Shown in pieces: positions 1 to 5,380 of a stretch of 5,431 bases of DNA. A program made the position numbers and the translations under genes. Origin of the DNA: Bacteroidota bacterium (GTDB lineage Bacteria; Bacteroidota; Bacteroidia; Bacteroidales; JADFUO01); contig JADFUO010000274.1 of NCBI GenBank assembly GCA_015222115.1, positions 1 through 5,431 of the forward strand, read 5' to 3'. Every line of letters begins with the position of its first letter. Position 1 is the first letter of the stretch. The notes beneath the pieces were generated by a model. It was not told where the DNA came from. It was given only the letters and a program-made list of their open reading frames with translations, and made no database searches.

Positions 1-21
1 CATAAATCAAAAATCAAAAAT

Positions 22-999
22 ATGTCAATATTAGTATATACCGAAAATTGGGATGGAAAATTTAAGAAATTAAATTTTGAGCAGGTATCCTATGCAAGTG
101 AAATAGCTAAAAATATTAATACTTCAGTAGTTGTCGTATCAATTGGTAATGTTGGAGAAACGGAATTGAAAAAACTTGGGGATTATGGAGCTACAAAAGT
201 AATTTCAGTAAATGAAATAAAATTAAACAAGCTTGCTAACCAAGCTTATGCAAAAATTATTTCACAAGTTGCCGAAAAAGAAAAAACAACTATTCTTGTG
301 TTTGCAAATAATTATACCGGAAAAGCTGTTGCACCGCGGGTTTCAGTTAAATTAAAAGCTGGCTTGGTATCAGGGGTTACTGCGTTGCCTTCAAATTATG
401 AACCTTTTACAGTCAGAAAAAAAGTTTTTACCGGTAAAGCATTTGCAGATGTTGTGATAAAAAGCCCGGTTAAAGTATTAACACTTGCTCAAAATTCATT
501 TGGACTGATTGAAACAGAAAATAAAGCACAAATTGAAAATTTTGTTCCGGAGTTGTCTGATGAAGATTTCAGAACCAAAGTAGAAGATGTACATAAAATT
601 ACAGGAAAAGTGTTGTTAAACGATGCAGAAATTGTTGTTTCCGGCGGAAGGGGAATGAAAGGTCCTGAAAACTGGGGTCCTCTTGAAGAATTAGCTGATG
701 TGTTGGGTGCTGCAATTGCCTGTTCACGACCTGTAGCTGATGAAGAATGGCGCCCTCACGAAGAGCATGTCGGGCAAACCGGAAAAATTATTGCTCCCAA
801 TTTATACTTTGCACTGGGAATTTCCGGGGCAATTCAACATCTTGGTGGAGTAAGCTCTTCTAAATATATTGTTGCAATTAATAAAGATAATGATGCCCCT
901 ATCTTTGAAGCTGCCGATTATGGAATTATTGGAGATGTGCATAAAATACTTCCTGAATTAATAAGTGCTGTAAAAGAAATGAAAGCAGCCGAAAATTAG
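22..999 (+). CDS. etfA: Electron transfer flavoprotein subunit alpha (EtfA)
   Basis: EtfA pairs with EtfB to form a soluble FAD-containing heterodimer that carries electrons from flavin dehydrogenases (for example acyl-CoA dehydrogenases) to an acceptor. The 325-residue length is normal for the family. The N-terminal half (about 1-190) is the Rossmann-like ETF domain. The C-terminal half holds the FAD site: VVSGGRGMKGPENW at 205-218, ACSRPVADEEWRPHEEHVGQ at 233-252, and the family signature from L261 to N287, which includes GISGAIQHLGG. The start at 22 gives the usual N-terminus MSILVYTENWDGKFKK and is preceded by an A-rich stretch with no Shine-Dalgarno, as expected in Bacteroidota. Only 21 bases precede it in the window, so etfB is probably immediately upstream and co-transcribed (inference). 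Whether this ETF is of the electron-bifurcating type cannot be decided from the alpha subunit alone. The identification itself is secure. Confidence 0.97.
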   Translation: MSILVYTENWDGKFKKLNFEQVSYASEIAKNINTSVVVVSIGNVGETELKKLGDYGATKVISVNEIKLNKLANQAYAKIISQVAEKEKTTILVFANNYTGKAVAPRVSVKLKAGLVSGVTALPSNYEPFTVRKKVFTGKAFADVVIKSPVKVLTLAQNSFGLIETENKAQIENFVPELSDEDFRTKVEDVHKITGKVLLNDAEIVVSGGRGMKGPENWGPLEELADVLGAAIACSRPVADEEWRPHEEHVGQTGKIIAPNLYFALGISGAIQHLGGVSSSKYIVAINKDNDAPIFEAADYGIIGDVHKILPELISAVKEMKAAEN

Positions 1000-1008
1000 A
1001 AGTTAATT

Positions 1009-1090
1009 GGGGAAATAGGGGAAAGACCACCGAAATATCCCTTATACCTTTATACCATTATTTCCCTTATACCCTTATTTCCCTTATACC
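1009..1090. repeat. Intergenic CCCTTATACC repeat with inverted G-rich partner
   Basis: CCCTTATACC occurs at 1039-1048, 1064-1073 and 1081-1090. The last two lie in identical 16-mers, TTATTTCCCTTATACC at 1058-1073 and 1075-1090, giving a 17-bp period. The plus strand has no G between 1033 and 1102. Upstream, GGGAAATAGGG at 1010-1020 is complementary to CCCTTATTTCCC at 1072-1083 apart from one bulged T, so the transcript between etfA and the next gene could fold into a long hairpin. No T-run follows, so it is not a standard terminator. It may be a dispersed intergenic repeat; copy number cannot be seen here. Confidence 0.6.
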
Positions 1091-1142
1091 TTTTAATATA
1101 CTGAATATTAAAAGTTGTGAAAAAATAAAATAATTTCGAAAT

Positions 1143-2975
1143 ATGAGAATACCTTTTTTAGAATTCCTTAAAGACAACATTGTTTTATTTGACGGTGCAA
1201 TGGGAACAGAGATTTACAGCAAAGGAATTTTTATTAATACTTGTTATGACGAGTTAAATTTATCAAAACCTGAGCTCATAAAAGAGATTCACCGTTCGTA
1301 TGTTGAAGCAGGAGCTGATGTTATTGAAACTAATACATTTGGGGCGAATCGTTTATTGCTTCAAAAATTTGGTTTAGAAGATAAAACATATCTGATTAAT
1401 TACCAGGGAGCAAAAATTGCAAGAGAAGTTGCAGATGAAGACGTCTATGTTGCCGGATCAATTGGTCCTTTAAATGAACGTTTGGAACCGTGGGGGTCGC
1501 TTTCTGAGGATGAAGCACGAGCAATTTATGTTGAACAAGCTAAAGCTCTTATTGACGGCGGAGTGGATTTATTAATATTAGAAACCTTCTCGGATATACA
1601 TTTTATACAACAAGTAATTCTTGGAATTAAAGAAAAATTTAACATTCCAATAATTGCCAATATGACAATAGGCGATGATGGAAATACCTCATTTGGAACA
1701 CCTTCGGAGATATTTGCAAAAAAAATAGAACTATGGGGTGCAAATGCTGTTGGACTTAATTGCAGTGTTGGTCCAAAAGTTATGCTTGATGAAGTTGAAA
1801 AAATGATACATGCTGTTAATATTCCGATTTGTGTCATTCCCAATGCCGGAGTTCCACAGAATATTGACGGAAGAAATATTTATCTGGCTTCACCTGAATA
1901 TTTTGGTGAATATGCAAAACATTTTACACAAGCAGGTGTGAGGATTATCGGTGGTTGCTGCGGTACGAATCCTGATTTCATTAAAGCTATGAGAAAAGCT
2001 ATTAAAGCTGTCCAACCCAAAAAACAATTAAAAAAACGAATTGAGATTATTAAGGAAGAAGAACAATGTAGTGCGATTCCCAGCTGTGAAAAATCTGAAT
2101 TTGCAAGAAAAATTTGTGAAAAACAATTTGTTACAACTGTTGAAATCGTTCCTCCTAAAGGCTCGGACCCTTCCAAAGCAATAGAGCAGGCAAAAATCCT
2201 GAAAGAAGCCGGTATTGACGCAATTAATATTCCCGATGGTCCGCGTGCACTTTCAAGGATGGGAGCAAGTTATCTTTCACTTCTTATACAGCAAAATTCA
2301 AAAATTGATGTAATACAACATTATACTTGCCGTGATAGGAATCTTTTGGGAATGGTCGGCGACCTTTTAGGTGCGTATGGAGCAGGTATTAGAAACATTT
2401 TACTTGTTACGGGTGACCCACCAAAAATGGGTTCCTTCCCTGATGCAACTGCTGTTTTCGATATTGACTCTATCGGACTGACAAACCTTACATATACTTT
2501 AAACTGTGGGAAAGACCTTGGCGGAAATCAGTTAACAAATCCGACCGGCTTTTTTATTGGTGTCGGAGTTAATCCGGGAGCAATTGATTTAGACTATGAA
2601 ATTCGCCGGTTTGAATGGAAAGTTAAAGCCGGAGCTGAATTTGCCATCACTCAGCCGGTATTTGACAGTAAAATATTCTTTAATTTTATTAAACGAATAG
2701 AGCATCTAAAAATTCCGATAATTGCAGGAATATGGCCATTAGTTAGTATTAGAAATGCTGAGTTTATGAATAATGAAGTTCCGGGTGCTTCTGTACCTGA
2801 CAGTATAATGAAAAGAATGTATGCCACTAAAACCAAAGAAAAAGCAAGAATATTAGGATTGCAAATTGCACGTGAAACAGTAGCAGAATTAAAACCATAT
2901 ATAGTTGGTGTGCAAGTTTCAATGCCTTTTGGCAATGTAAATTATCCAATTGAGGTTCTGAAAGATGTTTTATGA
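1143..2975 (+). CDS. Bifunctional homocysteine S-methyltransferase / 5,10-methylenetetrahydrofolate reductase (YitJ-like)
   Basis: The 610-residue protein joins two enzymes of methionine synthesis and is close in length and layout to Bacillus YitJ. Residues about 1-290 are a homocysteine S-methyltransferase barrel, with DGAMGTE at 17-23, ETNTFGAN at 62-69, and the zinc/homocysteine ligands C207 (GLNCSVGP) and C272-C273 (GGCCGTNP). A charged linker at about 290-325 follows. Residues about 326-610 are a MetF-type flavin barrel that reduces 5,10-methylene-THF to 5-methyl-THF. E334 (VEIVPPKG), D425 (VTGDPP) and Q504 (TQPVFD) align by motif with E. coli MetF E28, D120 and Q183. There are no MetH cobalamin-binding or activation domains, so the methyl donor for the first domain (methyl-THF directly, S-methylmethionine or a corrinoid protein) is not settled by sequence. 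The start at 1143 leaves six residues before the barrel begins and has an A-rich leader. No S-box or THF riboswitch is recognisable upstream. Confidence 0.93.
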   Translation: MRIPFLEFLKDNIVLFDGAMGTEIYSKGIFINTCYDELNLSKPELIKEIHRSYVEAGADVIETNTFGANRLLLQKFGLEDKTYLINYQGAKIAREVADEDVYVAGSIGPLNERLEPWGSLSEDEARAIYVEQAKALIDGGVDLLILETFSDIHFIQQVILGIKEKFNIPIIANMTIGDDGNTSFGTPSEIFAKKIELWGANAVGLNCSVGPKVMLDEVEKMIHAVNIPICVIPNAGVPQNIDGRNIYLASPEYFGEYAKHFTQAGVRIIGGCCGTNPDFIKAMRKAIKAVQPKKQLKKRIEIIKEEEQCSAIPSCEKSEFARKICEKQFVTTVEIVPPKGSDPSKAIEQAKILKEAGIDAINIPDGPRALSRMGASYLSLLIQQNSKIDVIQHYTCRDRNLLGMVGDLLGAYGAGIRNILLVTGDPPKMGSFPDATAVFDIDSIGLTNLTYTLNCGKDLGGNQLTNPTGFFIGVGVNPGAIDLDYEIRRFEWKVKAGAEFAITQPVFDSKIFFNFIKRIEHLKIPIIAGIWPLVSIRNAEFMNNEVPGASVPDSIMKRMYATKTKEKARILGLQIARETVAELKPYIVGVQVSMPFGNVNYPIEVLKDVL

Positions 2976-2997
2976 TTTTTTTAATTGTTCTTTTGGC

Positions 2998-3028
2998 TTG
3001 CAATCCCTTGTAAAATTTTGTATATTTG
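2998..3028 (+). promoter_or_regulatory. Bacteroidetes-type sigma-ABfr promoter
   Basis: TATATTTG at 3021-3028 is an exact match to the Bacteroidetes -7 consensus TAnnTTTG. A TTG at 2998-3000 lies 20 bases upstream, a suitable -33 element. The expected transcription start, a few bases after the -7 box, falls at about 3034-3036, which is exactly the first base of the folded leader (3035). No other TAnnTTTG lies between here and the start codon at 3224, so this should drive the secreted-protein gene. The consensus is established for the phylum; use of this site is inferred. Confidence 0.65.
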
Positions 3029-3034
3029 TCAATA

Positions 3035-3205
3035 TTAACCCGTTTTATTCATACAAGAACATAGTGAAGTGTATGAATGTGCGATGGATATAGGAAAGCA
3101 AAACGGGAAACCCCGATTTAGAAATACTCAAATTTGGGGATTGAAAAGAAAACAAATTTGTTGGTATTTCTTAATCGCAGAAAATTCGTGAATTTTCCGG
3201 GTTAA
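3035..3205 (+). ncRNA. Structured leader RNA or small RNA upstream of the secreted-protein gene (unrecognised family)
   Basis: About 171 nt can fold almost completely. The outer helix TTAACCCG (3035-3042) pairs with CGGGTTAA (3198-3205). Arm 1 pairs CCCGTTTT (3039-3046) with AAAACGGG (3100-3107), continues with ATTCATACA (3047-3055) against TGTATGAAT (3070-3078), and leaves a 14-nt loop and a 21-nt one-sided bulge (3079-3099). Arm 2 pairs 3114-3128 with 3163-3177 (one U-U mismatch, one G-U) and stacks on CAAATTTG (3129-3136) against CAAATTTG (3153-3160), with a 16-nt loop. Arm 3 pairs 3180-3186 with 3191-3197. The outer helix and arm 1 compete for CCCG 3039-3042. No poly-U terminator follows, and the closing helix ends 18 nt before the ATG, which favours a cis-acting leader over a free RNA. 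It does not match the SAM-I, THF, cobalamin, c-di-GMP, SRP, tmRNA or RNase P cores that I know. Pairings are seen directly; function is inferred. Confidence 0.6.
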
Positions 3206-3223
3206 CCTTAAAAACCAAATATT

Positions 3224-4297
3224 ATGAAAAAAATTTTACTATCAATTTTTACAGTTTTATTGAGCATTACATTATCGGCTCAAATCAGCATTACAAGTGA
3301 TGATATAGTAGGTGCAGGAGCAATTGTTCTGGAAGCAACCGATACATTACCATCATCCTCTATTACACCAGGACCGGCAGGACCTGATCAAACATGGGAT
3401 TTTTCAGCTCTGTCAGTAGATTATGTTGATACTATGTGGTTTGCGAATCCCGATTGGACCCCGTATTATGAGCATTTTCCTGCAGCAAATCTGGCAGCGT
3501 TGAGAATTTTTGACAGCGCATTAGACAGCGCAGACATGTATTTCTATTTAGAAAAAAATGAAGATGAATTTGCGATGGTTGGAATTGTATTCGAAATTGA
3601 ACAGCTTGGCTATGTTATTATGCCATGTATTCCAAAGGAAACTATTGCAGAATTCCCTGTTGATTATCTGAACAGCAGCACAGAAGATTTTGTACTATTA
3701 ATTGAGATTGAAAGTCCTACTCCTCCTGCTGATTCAATTAGAATAAAAATGTCAATAACAAAATCGCTTGAAGTAGATGCATGGGGTGATATAACCATTC
3801 CTCTTGGAACTTTTAATTCTTTAAGGATAAGCGAAACAAGAATTGAAATAGATAGCATTTGGATACAATTATCTGGATCGTGGATGTTTGTTGAAGAAAC
3901 GATTGATACAATGTACAGTTATTCCTGGTGGACAGATGATGATGCAGCAGGTTTTATTTTAGCTACACTTAGTTATGAACCTGATACAAAAACAGTTACT
4001 GAAGCCACGTTTTTAAAGGCAAGCCCTTATTATAGTATAGAAGAAAATCAAAATAAAGTATTTGTTAATGTTTATCCAAATCCTGTTTCTTCAAATATAA
4101 AATTTTCATTTAAAGATAAAACAGAAGGCTTTATTGAGATTTTTGATTTTACAGGAAGGAATATTGAAGAAATTCAACTGAATAATGTTCACGAAGTTAT
4201 TATAAATATGAGTGAATATCCCGCAGGTATCTATTTATACAGCATTATCGGGGAAAATGGGAATATAATCCACTCGGGAAAGATCTGTAAAGATTAG
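3224..4297 (+). CDS. Secreted hypothetical protein with C-terminal T9SS type A sorting domain
   Basis: I do not recognise a catalytic family in this 357-residue protein. Residues 1-19 are a Sec signal peptide (MKK, hydrophobic ILLSIFTVLLSITL, likely cleavage near LSA|Q). The middle, about 20-275, is acidic, rich in aromatic residues and probably beta-structured. It includes DQTWDF at 55-60, AWGDITIPLGTFNSLRI at 186-202 and a tryptophan-rich patch, YSYSWWTDDD, at 231-240; the GTF/GTY-N-LR pattern recurs in other T9SS cargo of unknown role. Residues about 280-356 are a type A sorting domain: VYPNPVSS at 283-290, IEIFDFTGR at 304-312 and YPAGIYLYSI at 332-341. The protein should therefore be exported, cross the outer membrane by T9SS and be released or anchored through A-LPS after the domain is removed (known for the family). 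C135 and C355 are its only cysteines. The ATG at 3224 follows an A-rich leader and the structured RNA. The next gene converges on it. Confidence 0.9.
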   Translation: MKKILLSIFTVLLSITLSAQISITSDDIVGAGAIVLEATDTLPSSSITPGPAGPDQTWDFSALSVDYVDTMWFANPDWTPYYEHFPAANLAALRIFDSALDSADMYFYLEKNEDEFAMVGIVFEIEQLGYVIMPCIPKETIAEFPVDYLNSSTEDFVLLIEIESPTPPADSIRIKMSITKSLEVDAWGDITIPLGTFNSLRISETRIEIDSIWIQLSGSWMFVEETIDTMYSYSWWTDDDAAGFILATLSYEPDTKTVTEATFLKASPYYSIEENQNKVFVNVYPNPVSSNIKFSFKDKTEGFIEIFDFTGRNIEEIQLNNVHEVIINMSEYPAGIYLYSIIGENGNIIHSGKICKD

Positions 4298-4309
4298 ATT
4301 AATTAGAGT

Positions 4310-4455
4310 CTGTCTATAAAGTCACGTTCTAATAATTTAAGATTTTAGAATTCAGATTTAAAATTTAAAATTTTGTTGATTATCAGCGGATTAAAAAATA
4401 AAGATCTAAAATCATAAATCTAAAATTATATCAACATAATTGACTTTATGGACAG
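4310..4455. mobile_element. MITE-like palindromic element with 15-bp terminal inverted repeats
   Basis: CTGTCTATAAAGTCA at 4310-4324 and TGACTTTATGGACAG at 4441-4455 are inverted copies with one mismatch, which would be a G-U pair in RNA. Inside them, 4332-4345 is complementary to 4416-4429 at 13 of 14 positions, and GTTGAT (4375-4380) to ATCAAC (4430-4435). The interior is almost pure A/T with no coding capacity. TAATT occurs just outside both ends (4300-4304 and 4460-4464) and might be a target duplication, but the ends are not exact enough to be sure. It could be a non-autonomous transposon remnant or a dispersed palindromic repeat. It lies between two converging genes. Confidence 0.55.
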
Positions 4456-4472
4456 GTACTAATTTACCTGTC
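4451..4472. terminator. Hairpin between convergent genes, possible bidirectional terminator
   Basis: GACAGGTA (4451-4458) and TACCTGTC (4465-4472) form a perfect 8-bp stem with a 6-nt loop, 11 bases beyond the stop codon of the minus-strand gene. Neither side has a clean run of T (plus side: AGGTTGATTTCTT), so intrinsic termination would be weak; protection of the 3' end is an alternative. GACAG is also the outer end of the right terminal repeat of the palindromic element, so the two folds exclude each other. Confidence 0.35.
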
Positions 4473-4483
4473 AGGTTGATTTC

Positions 4484-5284
4484 TTACAACCCCAAAGCTA
4501 TAGAAACCAGTTCTGCAATATCATAATTCTTCATCTCTTCTTCCTTGTTCTTGTATTTAATTCCGTCGGTCATCATTACCATACAGTAAGGACAGGCAGT
4601 TGCAACAATGTCAGCACCTGTTTCAATAGCTTCTTCAATGCGTTCAATAAAAATTTCTTTATCGCCCTTTTCGGCTTCCTTGAACATTTGTCCACCTCCG
4701 CCTCCACAACAGAGAGCAAATTCTTTATGTTGTTTCATCTCAATTTTTTTTGAAGGAATTGTGTTTAAAACATCTCTTGGAGCTTCGTATTCATCATTTC
4801 CTCTTCCTAAATAGCAAGGGTCCTGGTATGTTATTTTTTTATCTTTGAAAATATCGGAATCTATTTTCAGTTTACCTTCTTCTATTAAATCCCTTAAAAA
4901 TTGTGTGTGGTGTATAACTTCATAATTTCCACCATATTCGGGATACTCATTTTTTAAAGTATTGTAATCGTGGGGGCAGCAAGTGATGATTTTTTTTACT
5001 CCATAGCCGTTCAATATTTCAATATTGGTCATTGCCTGCATCTGGAAAAGCATTTCATTGCCTGTACGGCGGGCAATATCACCGCTGTCTGATTCTTCTG
5101 TTCCCAAAACAGCATAATCAATATTCAGATATGTAAGAATTTTTACAAATTCGCGTGTAACTTTTTTATACCTGTCGTCAAACGCACCTGCTGAACCAAC
5201 CCAAAAAAGCCATTCGGGTTTTTTGCCTTCGGCAGCCAAGTCAGCCATGATAGGGACTTGTATTTTTATTTTATTTTCTGACAT
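4484..5284 (-). CDS. (Fe-S)-binding CCG-domain protein (HdrB/GlpC-like), N-terminal module degenerate
   Basis: This 266-residue protein belongs to the CCG-domain family (heterodisulfide reductase HdrB, GlpC, LutA), whose modules bind Fe-S clusters in electron-transfer complexes. The C-terminal module is intact: C157 (DPCYLGRG), C192-C193 (LCCGGGGGQMFKEAEKGDKE), and C231 and C234 (CPYC). The N-terminal module keeps the fold motifs WVGSAGAFDDR (28-38), LGTEESDSGD (60-69) and CCPHDYNTLKNEYP (102-115). The positions where related proteins, as I recall them, carry Cys are S31, D66 and D106, so only C103 (beside C102) remains. It should bind one cluster, not two. Such proteins usually work with a membrane or ferredoxin-type subunit, here probably encoded to the right of the window, and may pass electrons between ETF and menaquinone (inference). 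The start at 5284 gives MSENKIKIQVPIMADLAAEG; the leader is A-rich without Shine-Dalgarno. No promoter of TAnnTTTG type is seen upstream within the window. Confidence 0.88.
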   Translation of the reverse strand: MSENKIKIQVPIMADLAAEGKKPEWLFWVGSAGAFDDRYKKVTREFVKILTYLNIDYAVLGTEESDSGDIARRTGNEMLFQMQAMTNIEILNGYGVKKIITCCPHDYNTLKNEYPEYGGNYEVIHHTQFLRDLIEEGKLKIDSDIFKDKKITYQDPCYLGRGNDEYEAPRDVLNTIPSKKIEMKQHKEFALCCGGGGGQMFKEAEKGDKEIFIERIEEAIETGADIVATACPYCMVMMTDGIKYKNKEEEMKNYDIAELVSIALGL

Positions 5285-5291
5285 TTTTTGT

Positions 5292-5347
5292 GTGTTAATG
5301 TGTTATCGTGCTAAGGTGTTTATGTGTTTGTGTGTTAATGTAGTTAG
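5292..5347. repeat. 8-bp tandem repeat in the leader of the Fe-S protein gene
   Basis: On the plus strand the units are GTGTTAAT, GTGTTATC, GTGCTAAG, GTGTTTAT, GTGTTTGT, GTGTTAAT and GTAGTTAG, seven in register with consensus GTGTTWAT. A 15-bp direct copy, TTTGTGTGTTAATGT, occurs at 5287-5301 and 5327-5341. On the coding (minus) strand this reads as an A/C-rich leader (ATWAACAC units) ending 7 bases before the ATG. The transcript from about 5385 to 5285 contains only two Gs and is therefore nearly unstructured. Confidence 0.65.
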
Positions 5348-5380
5348 TGAATTTGTGATTTTTAATGTGATTTTGTTTTA

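Noticed and set aside
1115..1138. TTG with TAATTTCG as a promoter for the methyltransferase-reductase gene.
   Set aside because: The -7 box has a mismatch, the spacing is only 13 bases, and the predicted start would fall at or after the ATG at 1143.
1000..1142. A SAM-I or THF riboswitch ahead of the methionine-synthesis gene.
   Set aside because: The spacer lacks the conserved cores of both classes; only the repeat described is present.
1526..2935. Three minus-strand open frames (1526-1843, 1880-2176, 2651-2935) inside the methyltransferase-reductase gene.
   Set aside because: They are antisense to conserved catalytic motifs, show no recognisable domains and are shadows of the real frame.
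2976..2982. The T-run after the stop codon at 2973-2975 as an intrinsic terminator.
   Set aside because: No G/C stem precedes it; the upstream sequence is coding and does not fold into an obvious hairpin.
3073..3093. A six-codon upstream ORF (MNVRWI).
   Set aside because: Too short to support, and it overlaps the paired strand and the bulge of arm 1.
3079..3099. GTGCG at 3079-3083 as the 5' end of a group II intron.
   Set aside because: No domain V hairpin, no intron-encoded protein and no split gene are present; five bases match by chance.
3035..3205. A retron-like ncRNA (flanking inverted repeats plus short and long hairpins).
   Set aside because: The outline is similar, but there is no reverse transcriptase in the window and the adjacent gene is a T9SS cargo protein. 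The pairing alone does not justify the call.
3664..3858. A 64-codon minus-strand frame inside the T9SS cargo gene.
   Set aside because: It is antisense to a well-supported gene and has no recognisable features.
4608..4814. A 68-codon plus-strand frame inside the Fe-S protein gene.
   Set aside because: Its proline run is the antisense of the glycine run in the CCG motif, so it is a shadow.
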